DNA of 64,000 bases, taken from positions 117,743,680 through 117,807,679 of the forward strand of contig NC_089240.1 of NCBI RefSeq assembly GCF_963924675.1, given 5' to 3'. Within the stretch, counting starts at the first letter, position 1, and each line of letters begins with the position of its first letter. The notes below the pieces were generated by a model. The model ran no database searches, had not been told where the DNA came from, and saw only the letters and a list, made by a program, of their open reading frames with translations. Positions 46,375-56,984 of this stretch are shown here, one piece after another. This DNA comes from Phocoena phocoena. Its lineage: Eukaryota; Chordata; Mammalia; Artiodactyla; Phocoenidae. A program made the translations under genes and the position numbers.

Positions 46375-46505
46375 TGAAATGAGGCTCTGACTTGGGCAGG
46401 GTAACATCTCTGAGTCTTGGTTTCCTCATGTGTTAAAGGGGAATAATAATAGTACTCACCTCATAGCATTATAATAAAACAATTCTGGCATATACTGAAC
46501 AATTA
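46375..46505 (+). mobile_element. MIR
   Basis: 'ttgaaatgaggctctgacttgggcagggtaac', 'ttggtttcctcatgtgttaaagggg'. Confidence 0.8.
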
Positions 46506-47765
46506 AAATTATATAATAATAACAATAACTATTTGTTGCTTTTCAAAAGACAACCCTTGACGAAATGAGGCTTTAAGGAGCCACTCGCTAGAACCTTATG
46601 AATAGGAAAGCCAATGGTTTTCTCTGCTCCCCTTTGGAACCTCACATTTGGGCAACAGAATCGTACTACGAAGTTGCCTCTATTCCTGATGTTTTTCAGA
46701 TCATTTTAAAGTCTGAAGATAAATTTGCCCCATCATCACCATGAAACATGTAAATGTTCACATAGTTCCAAATATCTATGTCCAAACACTGTCTCCCAGA
46801 TTGTCGTTTATGCCTGGAACTGGCAAAAGAACTCCTCCTTTGAACCTTGGATCAGAATTTGTGGTTTGGAAAATAGGCTCAGCCTTCTGAGGGGTGTGAT
46901 CGGCTGGGGATGGGCTTTGTGGGGATCTGAGGCGGGAAATACTTTGGAGTAGCCCCTGGGATCAGATCACAGCAGGGGTGTCCCTGAGTTTTCAGGCACA
47001 CCACTGGAGATGATTTTCTTCCGGTGTCCTCTACCCCCAGCTCCTTTCAGAGTGCAAACACTCCTGAATTAGATAATGCAATCAAAATAGTACCCACCGG
47101 GGTTGAGGCCTTGGACACAGTGGTGAAGGAGAGGGTTATAGAAAGTAGGAAGGAAAAATGAGAGAGGGAAGCTGGGATCACTGAAGCGAACGTGGCTGGA
47201 CCACTAGCTCTCTTCAGGGCTGGCCCAAATCCAGAACTTTGTATGCATGTTCAACAGCTTTCTGTTCAATGTTTCCAAGTTTAAAAAAGTAAGAATGGTA
47301 ACCCCTGCTTGAGTAAGATGTTAAAGGAGAACCTTGATAGAAGAATAAAAATAATGGCCAGTCTAGAATTAGAGTGGCCTTGAGGAAAAGCTCTGAAGAG
47401 GACCAGCTGGGGATTTTGAATGGGGAAAACTTCCTGAGCACAATCTCTTATGGGTGCCTGGAGCCTGTGATTGAGGAACTATTAGGATTTTTTTCCCTCC
47501 AAGCATGTCAGTACAAAGTTCTGGGTCATTTTAAAGAGTTGGGCATATGCAGAACCAAGATAGGTGTGGACTCCTACTAGAAAGTTCTAGTACTTTCTTT
47601 CCAGGAAAACAAACAGTTCCTGGGGATGCAAATTCAATTGCAGTTTATTCTTTGGAGTGTACTAGTTATCAGACTGACAACTAGGGCACTACAATTGCTT
47701 CATGGCAATAAATAAACTATTATTTACTTCACCAAAGGCGGGATGGGATAGTCAGAAAAGCTGCT
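46506..47765. other. Repeat-free stretch, no gene seen
   Basis: 1.26 kb without transposon signature or convincing exon. Frames of 68-75 codons lack domains. Confidence 0.4.
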
Positions 47766-48272
47766 TTTTTAAAAAATTGAAGTATAGTTGATTTACAATG
47801 TTGTGTTATTTCTGATGTACAGCAAAGTGATTCAGGTATACATATATATATATTCTTTTTCATTATGGTTTATTACAGGATACTGAATATAGTTTCCTGT
47901 GCTATACAGTAGGACCTTGTTGTTTATGTATTTTATATATAAAGGTGTGTATCTGCTAATTCCAAACTCCTAATTTATCCCTCCCTGCCTTTTCTCCTTT
48001 GGTAATCATAAGTTTGTTTGCTATGTCTGTGAATCTGTTTCTGTTTCGTAAATAAGTTCATTGTATCATATTTATATTCCACGTATAAGTGATATTATAT
48101 GGTATTTGTCTTTCTCTGCCTGACTTATTTCACTTAACATAATGCCCTCCAAGTCCACCCATGTTGCTGCAAATGGCATGATTTCATTCTTTTTTATGGC
48201 TGAGTAGTGTTTCATTGTAGATATACACCACATCTTCTTTATCTGTTCATCTGTCGATGGACATTTAGGTTG
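47766..48272 (-). mobile_element. L1 3' end, 5'-truncated
   Basis: 'aattgaagtatagttgatttac' to 'ttatctgttcatctgtcgatgg'. Reverse frame 48072-48404 includes KKMWCISTMKHYSAIKKNEIMP. Flank words agaaaagct and agaaaaact suggest an aged target duplication. Confidence 0.92.
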
Positions 48273-48345
48273 AGAAAAACTTATTTTAAATAGTTTAAAC
48301 TGCCTAGATTTTTTTATCACTAAAATGTGCTCTACTAGATAGGTG

Positions 48346-48371
48346 TAGACAGACAGACAGACACAGACATA

Positions 48372-48408
<37 letters not shown>
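48346..48408. repeat. (AGAC)n(CA)n microsatellite
   Basis: agacagacagacagacac then CA units. Confidence 0.95.
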
Positions 48409-48409
<1 letters not shown>

Positions 48410-48469
48410 GGCTATCGTATTTTAAAGTCCACTATGGGCCAAGAGCTTACAGGACTTTTAATGTTTTCA

Positions 48470-48662
48470 TTTGTCACCCCCTCTGTGAAATTCTGTCCAG
48501 GCCTCTATCAGAGCACTTATTTCATTGTATTTAAATGATTGTTTACATGCCTGGCTTCTGATCTGCTGAGATCCTTCAGGGCAGAAGCTGGGTTTCTTTC
48601 ACCTTCTTGTACCTAGGGCCCAGAGATGAGCCTGGCATATAGCAGACACTCATAAAGTGTAA
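48470..48662 (+). mobile_element. L2 3' end
   Basis: 'ctgagatccttcagggcagaagctggg', 'atgagcctggcatatagcagacactcataaagtg'. Confidence 0.8.
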
Positions 48663-48731
48663 AAGTAAAAGCGTACATGGCGTAAGGACATAAAATGTTT
48701 CCAGATCTTTAGGATAAAAATAAACTATCCA

Positions 48732-48831
48732 GGGACATCCCTGGTGGTCCAGTGGTTAAGACTCCGCGCTTCCACTGGTCGGGGAACTAAGATCCCTCGT
48801 GCCGCGTAGCGCAGTCAAAAAAATAAAAATA
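48732..48831 (+). mobile_element. Short CHR SINE with internal deletion
   Basis: Head 'gggacatccctggtggtcc' then jumps from 'cttccactg' to 'gtcggggaactaag', losing the B-box half. The flanks are similar (taaactatcca and taaattgtcca). Confidence 0.9.
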
Positions 48832-49109
48832 AATTGTCCATCTAATAGCAAAATTGCATATCATGTTTAACTGTAGGCAGGTTATTATAAATTTTTTCTG
48901 AGATTGATCAGATATTACTAAGACTACAAACTTTATACAATACCAGATCAGTTTAATCTCTAGTCTCTTATATAGCATGCCATCTGATTGTAACCAGAGA
49001 GCTTCGTCTGTGGCATTGCCCTTTTGTTAAAGGGCAGCCAGGGGCAAAATTGTGAGGGGGATGAAGTCCGTCTTCGGCATCACCAATCTCCCCTATGATT
49101 AGCCTTCAA

Positions 49110-49870
49110 ACATGTGTTTCCATCAATAAGAATTTGTTGAGCATTTACTATGTACACGGTATTTTGCTAGACATCACAGCAAAAGATACAGAAGTCAAGG
49201 AGATAAGCCTAACCCATCCAAACATTTAAGGAGAGATACATGACAAGGGACTAACTGCAGATGCTGAATTGTTTGGGAGCAGATTCTAACTGCTGCAGGA
49301 GGTCAGAGGGAGAAGAAGATTGGTGATGGAGGAGCATTCTGGGAAGTCTTCCTGAAGGAGTTGGAGCTGGAGCTGGACTCTCAAAGATGGGCAGAATTTA
49401 ACAAGGTAAACGGCAAGAGGAGCTTATTCCAAGGAGGGAGATCAATGGGAGCAAAGACCAGGAAGCAAGCATGGCTGGTGTATGCCTTGAGCATAACAAG
49501 GTGGCTGCCCCATAACAGAATACCTGTTTGCTGGTTCAAAGTCAAAGCCTGCTGAGGAGGAAGGCAGGATATGTGAGTGGTAGGCGCCCTGGCTGAGTCG
49601 TGGTGAGGTCTGAGCTCTTCTTACTTCTGGTTTCTACTGTAACTTTGCAGTGTCTGTATTCAGTTGGTGGAGGAAGATAGCTGTGGTGGTTATGAAGTTC
49701 TCGACTACAGTACATTTCCTTCTCAGAACCAGCTGGTTCTCCCAACCAACTACCACCCCAAGTGCCTTGATAAGCTTGCTGGACACCGAAGGAGATGGGA
49801 CTGGCTAGAGCTTGGATCTGAAGACGTGGCAGGAGCCAGATTATAAAGAATCTGCTCCCCTATCGATAGA
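49110..49870 (-). mobile_element. L2 (older part)
   Basis: 'aagaatttgttgagcatttactatg', 'gagcattctgggaagtcttcctgaag', 'ggagccagattataaagaatc' in reverse-strand L2 order with gaps. Short frames here are noise. Confidence 0.65.
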
Positions 49871-50389
49871 GTTTAGATGACAAGAACACATTTTTGTGAT
49901 GTTTTATGCCTTACCAGAGTGCTCTTTGGCCTCACCTGGCTCGAGTCCCATGATATGATCTTCTTGTGAAAAACTTCAGTCCTCTATCTCATGCCACTTT
50001 TCTGCCAACCACATTGCTGGTACCTCTGCCAGATCTTACCTCATATAATAGCCTTAAGCCAAGGGTCGTAGGCAAACCCCCAGTTTCTGATGAGGTGTTT
50101 TCAGATATGAAAGGGGCAGCAGCACTTGTGATCATGCAATAGATCTGGGACCAACATGGCCTTGGACTTAGCAAGCAAGTTCATTCCCACTCCAGTGTGT
50201 GGCAAGGATTCCTCAGTTACTTGCTGCTTCCATGAGCCTCCACCTGTTGGACCAGTTCTGGCAGATTCAGGTCCTTACAGAATTAGACCGTAGAGACCCT
50301 TCAGTCTCATCCTTAGCAGCGGGTAGTTAAAAGGACATGCTTCAGGGTCTTGGAGTTATCAGCTATGATGACCTGCAGACATCCCAGGC
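49871..50389. other. Unassigned spacer
   Basis: No gene or named repeat. Confidence 0.3.
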
Positions 50390-50755
50390 TCCTTCCCGTC
50401 ATGGGGCCTGGCACTTGCTATTCCCTTGATCTGAAATGCTTTTTCCCTCCATCTTCACGTGGATGGCTCCTTATTGTCATTCAGGTCTCTGCTCAGAAGG
50501 GCCTCCTCTGACTACCTTCACTACTACATCTCCTCACACACGTCATCGTCACTGCCTTCTGCACTTACTCCACCTAACTTCTTTTCCTAACACTTATAGC
50601 TCCCCAGCCTTATATACTTACTTCTTTTTTGTCCTTTGCTCATGGCCTATCTAATAGAATGTAAGTTCTGTGAGTTCAGGAACTTCGTCTGTCATGTTCC
50701 TGGCACCTAAAACAGTGCCTGGCAAATAGCAGGCATTCAGTAAGTATTTTCTAAA
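50390..50755 (+). mobile_element. L2 3' end
   Basis: 'cacttgctattcccttgatctgaaatgc', 'aggtctctgctcagaagggcctcc', 'agaatgtaagttctgtgagttcagg', 'agtgcctggcaaatagcagg'. Confidence 0.92.
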
Positions 50756-51479
50756 TTTACAATTATTATTACTGTCTTTATTGTTATTGTTATCAACTGG
50801 GCTGAAAGAAAGGTATGAAGGTAATGGAAGTCACAGTCAGATTTCCCCTGTCACCACTGATTGCTATTTTATCCCTGAGGGCCATGAGAAAGGAAAAAAC
50901 AAAAATAAAATTTGAGTCCCATGTGGTAGCTTCAGGATGTCACGTGCAGGCCAAAATAGAATTCTTAAGAGTTCTGGGTGCCCACCATCCTCCATGGGAC
51001 TCATTGTGACTTACTGTGAGTCACCTACTTCTGCTGTGCTTCAATCCACCCCTTCCAGTCCTCTGGAATTCACATTGCCTGTGTAACAAGTTCACTTCAT
51101 GACAGCCTTAAGTGAGACCTGGTTCTTCAGTGAAGAGACCATAACCCCAGCTGCTTCTTGAGCTGGCTGTAGGGCATGTCCCCACATTTCTTGGTACAGC
51201 AAGGCCAGTTTCTTCTTCACTCTCCAAAGCCAGTCTCGACCTACTGCCCCTCCACTCTCTTGTAAACAAAAACAACAAACAAGAAAAACAAATAAACAAA
51301 ACCCCCGAAATCCCTGCTCCTTTTGAGACTTACGCCAGTCAGTTAGTTTAACTGTTCTTTAACCTTCCTGTTGCTGTCATCTCTTGGTCTCCTAGATACT
51401 GCTCTGTATTCACCAGGGACTTCGGCCGTAGGCCCATTCTTCCCCTCTATCCCAGGTCTTAGACATTCTGGCTGAAGTC
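50756..51479. other. Spacer, no gene supported
   Basis: Single-copy text with an A/C-rich patch at 51260-51305. May include the decayed 5' side of the following LINE. Confidence 0.35.
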
Positions 51480-52661
51480 AACAGCCGCGTGAGCAGCCTG
51501 TTCAACACCTCGATCTTGAAGCTCCCTGACCTCCACCTCAGCCACCCACGTCTCCCATCTCACATTGGAATGTCTTGGGACCCCAAATTTGCTCTACCTC
51601 TAAGATCACAACTTCAGACATTCCTCCCTGGCTACAACTCTGTAGTTTTTCCATTTACTCAGTCAGTTTTCCCCCATGGCCTTGTCCCTCTACCGTCTCC
51701 CATTCTGTTTCCTCTCTAGCCATCTTAGTGGATATCCATCTTAACATAATATGGTTCATCACTGTAATTATTGCCAATACACCAAACTTATTTGCGCAGG
51801 GCTGGGCCTACAGTGAGGTGAGTAAGTCCCCACCTCTTTTTCCCCACCTCGTTTTCTCCCAAAATGTAAGGAGACGCTCAGTGTCAGCTGCCAATCCTAC
51901 ACTTGCATGACCCCGGGAATGAGTACCTCCTTAAGTTTTGTGCCTGACGAAGAGGGGTGGGGAGAGGCTCTCTCCCCCTACCCTACTATCTAGGAAATTC
52001 ACTGCAGTGTAAATTCATAATTACTCACCTCAAGTGGCCCTTTAAACCTAGCCTAGAAATTCACTCATTGCCCACTCTGAACAATAACTATTTCAAATGT
52101 TTTACACTTTCCTCAGACCTCTGACTGTACTACTCACCTCCGTCTCCACTCTCAGACGATGACTCGTATCTCTCTTGTCAGGGAAAGTAGAAGCCATCAG
52201 ACAGAGCTCTCTTCAAATCTCCACCACCACATTTATATTCTTGGCTGCATCCTTCTCCCACGTTAGGATGAATTGTCATCTTCCTGTTATGGTCTATCTT
52301 TCTCTCCTGCTTTTTCTGGCATCTTGCCCAACAGATTGTCCTCTCTTTCTTCTTCTGTCTAAAATCTCTTCCTCTCTATCAGCTACTTCTGATCAGCATT
52401 TAAACATGCACCCATCTTTTAAAAATATCCTTCTTTGGTCACATGTTTCTTTGCCAGACCACTGCCCCATCTCTCTTGACCTTTACTGCCAAACTTCTTT
52501 TAAAACATTTCCCACACTTTGGGACTTCCCTGGTGGTCCAGTGGGTAAGACTCTGTGCTCCCAATGCAGGGGGCCCAGGTTCCATCCCTGGTGGGGGAAC
52601 TAGATCCCGCATACCGCAACTGAGGGTCCTCATGCCGCAACTAAGACCTGGCGCGGACAAA

Positions 52662-52709
<48 letters not shown>

Positions 52710-52980
52710 AATTGCCCACACTTTGTCATTAACACCCGGTCCTCCATCAACCACAGTCTTGTCTGTGCCCACACCACCAACCACCATCAAGAAACCACTC
52801 TCACCAGTGATCTCTTCGTTTCTAAAGCTAATGGAAACTTCCAAGCCTTCAATTACCTGTCTTTTCAGCGGCATTCAACATTACTGGTCATGTCCTCCTC
52901 AAAATTTTCTTCCCTTGTCTTCCACAACAACATACAATCTTGATTTTCTCATATTTCTCTAGATGTTCCTTTGTGGTCTT
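51480..52980 (+). mobile_element. L2/CR1-clade LINE, endonuclease to reverse-transcriptase relic
   Basis: Follows an old LINE with 'gtagaagccatcagacagagc', 'aaacttcttttaaaacatttcc' and a reverse-transcriptase block near 52797-52895. That block translates as TSDLFVSKANGNFQAFNYLSFQRHSTLL, similar to the L2/CR1 segment with K-x-N-G-x-F. Broken by frameshifts. A SINE lies at 52521-52714. Clade recalled, not aligned. Confidence 0.65.
52521..52714 (+). mobile_element. CHR-type SINE with long (AAAT)n tail
   Basis: 'ccgcaactaag' subtype ending 'acctggcgcggacaaatt' then about 12 AAAT units (52661-52710). Target duplication cccacacttt at 52511-52520 and 52715-52724. The tail is a likely polymorphic microsatellite. 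Confidence 0.96.
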
Positions 52981-53009
52981 TGTGTCAATTGTCCATCGAC
53001 AGATTGTTT

Positions 53010-53055
53010 CCAGTGTGTGTGTGCGCGCGTGCGCGTGCGCGTGCGTGTGTGTGTT
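53010..53055. repeat. (GT)n/(GC)n alternating tract
   Basis: Uninterrupted purine-pyrimidine alternation with gcgcgcg blocks; Z-DNA-prone by composition. Confidence 0.9.
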
Positions 53056-53320
53056 TCAGCCATTAAAAAAGAAGGAAATCCTGCCACTTGTGACAAGTTA
53101 GATGTACCTTGAGGACATTATGCTAAGTGAAATAAGCCAGACAGAGAAAGACAAGAAAAAAAAAAAGGTAATTCTGTGAGGTGATGGATGTCTTAACTAA
53201 CCTTATTGTGGTAATCATTTCACAAAATATGCATATACCAAATCATCCCATTGTACACCTTAAACTTATACAATGTTATATGTCAATTATATCTCAATAA
53301 AGCTAGACAAATATTTTAAA
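53056..53320 (+). mobile_element. L1M 3' end
   Basis: 'attatgctaagtgaaataagccagacagag' and 'caattatatctcaataaagctag'. Confidence 0.88.
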
Positions 53321-53351
53321 GTTATTTTTATTCACATTAAAATCTTGGAAG

Positions 53352-53495
53352 TTAGTCATTCTTAACTTTGCCTGTACACTGGAATACCTGAGGAGCTTTT
53401 AAAAATTCCAGTGCCCAGACCAATATAATCTGCATCTCCAGGAGTGGGACCCAGGGCATTCGTATTTTTTAAGCTCCTGAGACTGGGATTGAATC
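53352..53495 (+). mobile_element. MER5-like hAT remnant
   Basis: 'cacctgag'-type text: 'tggaatacctgaggagcttttaaaaattcc', 'ctccaggagtgggacccagggcattcg'. Ends are eroded. Confidence 0.65.
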
Positions 53496-54102
53496 ATCCA
53501 TTCTCCCCAACATCCATCACGAGATTGTTGTTTGGGGATGTCATCATAGTTGTTTTTAGCTCTAAGCAGTGTCGCAAATGTGTATTACTTCACTGAAGTG
53601 ATCCTGAAAATTTTGGCTCCACAGGGTCAAATAGGGGTGAGAATTCTCACTTATCCTCTCCTCTTAGACACACATTCAATGCTCGTCGATATTGAGCATG
53701 CATTGACAACAAGGCGACATTGTCCCCAAAGAGAGGAGAATATTGGTTCTTGGATGATGAAAAAATTTTTCACTTTAATGTATAAGGCACAGATATACAT
53801 CAGTCCATAAACAGATATGCAGTGTATCTGTAATATTAAAATGTCATGAGGGGGCAATTGGAAAAAAATGTCTGAAAAGACTCCTGGGGGTGGGTGGGAG
53901 GGCAATAATGAGAATAAAGGTTGGACACTGACATAGAGGGCTGGAGGAGTTCTGCCCTTCAGAAAGGCTTCAGAAGAACTCAGTTTAATTCAGCACTTTC
54001 TTTAATTTAGCTTGCCCCAGCATCCCTTTGAAGCCTAGTTCCTATGAAGAAAACAAGTGTGGAAGTGGCACCATGGACTGCCAAAAAGAACTGGATCTAA
54101 AG
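53496..54102. other. Probable ancient repeat, unclassified
   Basis: 53830-53930 ('caattggaaaaaaatgtctgaaaagactcctggggg') looks like a repeat I cannot name. No gene. Confidence 0.35.
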
Positions 54103-54113
54103 TCCATATTTGC

Positions 54114-54241
54114 GGGACTTCCCTGGTGGTCCAGTGGTTAAGACTCTGTGCTTCCAGTGCAGGGGGCACGGGTTCGATCCCTGGTCGGGGAACTAAGATT
54201 CCACAGGCTGCGTGGTACGGCCAAAAAATAAATAAATAAAT
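54114..54241 (+). mobile_element. Short CHR SINE
   Basis: A perfect 11-bp target duplication, tccatatttgc, at 54103-54113 and 54242-54252. Confidence 0.96.
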
Positions 54242-54309
54242 TCCATATTTGCTGTTCTGCAGCTACAGGTTCCACATTGGGCAAACCATTCCAGGCCTTG
54301 TTAGAAGGC

Positions 54310-54565
54310 CAGGCTGAATCCCAGCTCTGATACATACCAGGTGGGGTACCCTAGGCTTGGGCAAGACGTTGAGCCTTCCTGAGTCTCACTTTGCTTATCT
54401 GTCAAATGTGGCTCCTAATAGTACCTACCTCCTAGGGTTTTTGTCAGAATCCAGGGCGTTGATGTCTGTCAAGATGTTGCAGCAGTGTCTGACACTTGGT
54501 AAATACCACCCAAGTGAGCAATGCCTGGTGCATAGTAACTGCTACCCAAGTGTTTGTTAAATTAA
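54310..54565 (+). mobile_element. MIR
   Basis: 'gaatcccagctctgatacatacc', 'cttgggcaagacgttgagcc', 'tgcctggtgcatagtaactgctac'. Confidence 0.88.
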
Positions 54566-54584
54566 ACAAACAGCTCTAGGTAAG

Positions 54585-54970
54585 CCATTCCCCATTGAGC
54601 AAACACTTCATGCCTGCTGTGTTCAAGGCACCATGACATGTGCAAAGGGCATGAAGACATGTCAGAAGTAAACCCTGCCCTCAGGGCTTCTACTGTCTTT
54701 CATGTGAGGCAATATGGATATGGAAATAGCTAGAAGATAAAGCAGTGTGCATGTAGGTAGTTTCATGAGTGGTGCCCAGTACTTTCCAAATAGAGGGGGG
54801 CAGACCCATATAGCAGGGATAGTGGAGAAACCATCATCTAAACAGGTGAGATTTCACTTGGGTCTTGAGGACAGCACAGACATCGTGGTAGGTGGGAATT
54901 ACTAGAAATGGGGTTGCAAATTATCGCCACACTGAAGAGCACGTAAAAAGGCTGTGAGGAGGGAAAGCCC
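54585..54970 (-). mobile_element. L2 fragment
   Basis: 'gagcaaacacttcatgcctgctgtgttcaagg', 'aagtaaaccctgccctcagggcttc', 'gtgagatttcacttgggtcttgagg'. Confidence 0.75.
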
Positions 54971-55079
54971 AATGCGTGTTTATAAAACGGTGATTAATTC
55001 AGTTTCACTAAAGCATAAAGTTTGAGTATGAAAGTAGGAGGAAATTCCAGGGGTACAGACTGGAGCTGATAATGATTTC

Positions 55080-55459
55080 TGTAAGAATTTCTTTAATATT
55101 AATTTCTCCCAGATAGAATGCAAACATTAGGACATCAGGGTCTGTTTCTGTCTTGTTCTATGTTTTATCCCCAGGGCCTAGCATGGTACTTAGCAAAAAG
55201 TAGGGTCTCGGGCTTCCCTGGTGGCGCAGTGGTTGAGAGTCCGCCTGCCGATGCAGGGGACACAGGTTCGTGCCCCGGTCCGGGAAGATCCCACATGCCG
55301 CGGAGCGGCTGGGCCCGTGAGCCATGGCTGCTGAGCCTGCGCGTCCGGAGCCTGTGCTCCGCAACGGGAGAGGCCACAACAGTGAGAGGCCCGCGTACTG
55401 CAAAAAAAAAAAAAAAGTAGGGTCTCAAGAAGAAAATGTTGAATAAATGAATGAATGAA
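55080..55459 (+). mobile_element. L2 3' end, split by a SINE
   Basis: 'cagatagaatgcaaacattagg' ... 'gcctagcatggtacttagcaaaaagtagg', resuming after the SINE with 'gttgaataaatgaatgaatg', the L2 3' terminus. Confidence 0.85.
55210..55411 (+). mobile_element. CHR-2 type SINE
   Basis: Complete with 15 A. Target duplication aaaaagtagggtctc at 55195-55209 and 55412-55426. Confidence 0.97.
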
Positions 55460-55486
55460 ACCAATAAGTTTCAAGAAAAGATTAAA

Positions 55487-55631
55487 AAATGTTTTTAATT
55501 AAAAAATTAAAAAAATATTTTTGGCTGTACTGCACACCATGTGGGATCTTAGTTCCCTGACCAGGGATCGAACCTGCATCCCCTGCATTGGAAGCTCAGA
55601 GTTTTAACCACTGGACCACCAAGGAAATCCC
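55487..55631 (-). mobile_element. Short CHR SINE
   Basis: 'tttggctgtactgcacaccatgtggg' to 'ggaccaccaaggaaatcccc'. Flanks caagaaaagatt and caagaaaatatt support an imperfect target duplication. Confidence 0.9.
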
Positions 55632-56328
55632 CAAGAAAATATTTTAAAAGGAGATTTGGGCCATGGTGTCAGAATAGAGAAGCTTTTGAAGGAGAGAAAG
55701 ATGTAAGATTAAATGTCATAGAAGTAGACTAGGTCTTTGGAAATATTCAAAGTATATGCATCAAAAACAGAAAAATGTGAAGACCCTTTGCCCAGGAGCC
55801 TGACTTTAAAATTAGCTTCTTAACCCACAGATCAGAAGTAAAGAAAGTGGGAGGAGACACATGTGGGCAGGCAGCTTTCTCTGTGATCAGCTGAGCTGGT
55901 GAGGGGCCTTTTAGAGGCACACAGGGGAGGGACTGATTGGGGGGGCACCATAGGTCATAGAGCCATTGGTGGGCCTGGACTCCTCTACCTGCATGGAGGC
56001 AGCAGGAATTTGAACCCAGGAATGACAACCTCAATAAAGCTTGGGGCCAGATTAGAGGGCTTCTTAGAGACTGGTGTCCATGGGCTTACCAGTGGCTCCA
56101 GAAGTCCACTACCACCAAAACCACTAGACTTATGCTGGCCTGAGGGCATGGGGCCACACACTGGGTATTCAGTCGTGTTGGGACTGTGACGAAGGACTAG
56201 GAGGAAAGCACAGCAAAGACTGGGGGACTGGGAGTGCTTCAGCCTTTGCATCAGTTGTTGTCCTTACTGTTTTTTGACTTGGTAACAAGAAAGTTTCTAA
56301 TTGTACTCTCATGTCTGAAGTCAGATTT
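55632..56328. other. Single-copy DNA, no gene supported
   Basis: Frames of 88-96 codons lie on both strands but show no domain. Confidence 0.4.
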
Positions 56329-56342
56329 ATAAACACACTGTA

Positions 56343-56635
56343 GGGGCTTCCCTGGTGGCGCAGTGGTTGAGAATCTGCCTGCCGATGCAGGGGACATGGA
56401 TTCGAGCCCTGGTCCGGGAAGATCCCACATGTTGTGGAGCAACTAGGCCCGTGAGCCACAACTACTGAGCCTGCGCGTCTGGAGCCTGTGCTCCGCAACA
56501 AGAGAGGCCGCGATAGTGAGAGGCCCGCGCATCGCGATGAAGAGCGGCCCCCGCTCGCCACAACTAGAGAAAGCCCTCGCACAGAAACGAAGACCCAACA
56601 CAGCCAAAAATAAATAAATTAATTAATTAAAAAAA
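56343..56635 (+). mobile_element. CHR SINE intermediate between CHR-1 and CHR-2
   Basis: Middle part has CHR-2 marks ('gcctgcgcgtctggagcc', 'gtgagaggcccgcgc'), while the 3' part keeps CHR-1 marks ('gcggcccccgctcgccac', '(aaat)n'). Target duplication ataaaca(c/t)actgta at 56329-56342 and 56636-56649. Confidence 0.95.
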
Positions 56636-56709
56636 ATAAACATACTGTACGCCAGAAGTTGAATTTTATGTAGCCTGCTGGAAACTTGAGATGACCGCAA
56701 GATCAGGTG

Positions 56710-56905
56710 CTTCGGAAGCAGAAACAGACCAGGATTTTGTGCCAGCTTTTCCACTTCCTAGCTGTGGGACTTTGGGCAAATCCCCAAGTCTCTCTGTGTC
56801 TCAGCTTCCTCATCTGTAAAATGCAGACAGTAGTGGCATCTATCTCATAGGGTGGTTGGAAGGATTAAATGAAGTAATGTTTGGCAGAGGCTTGGTATGT
56901 AACGA
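56710..56905 (+). mobile_element. MIR
   Basis: 'ccacttcctagctgtgggactttgggcaaatcc', 'ctcagcttcctcatctgtaaaatg'. Confidence 0.95.
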
Positions 56906-56984
56906 CTAGGCGCTGACCTCAACGCACAAAACCTCTTAGGTAGCTGTCCTACATACAGGACAGAGGACAGAATCACTTTGCCTT

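Noticed and set aside
46004..46429. Reverse-strand frame of 141 codons
   Set aside because: Starts inside a MIR, is low in recognisable motifs (P/S/L-rich) and has no splice or promoter context. A frame this long is expected by chance in GC-rich DNA.
51810..51835. Splice-donor-like 'gaggtgagtaag'
   Set aside because: Inside the L2/CR1 LINE relic, without a matching acceptor or coding frame.
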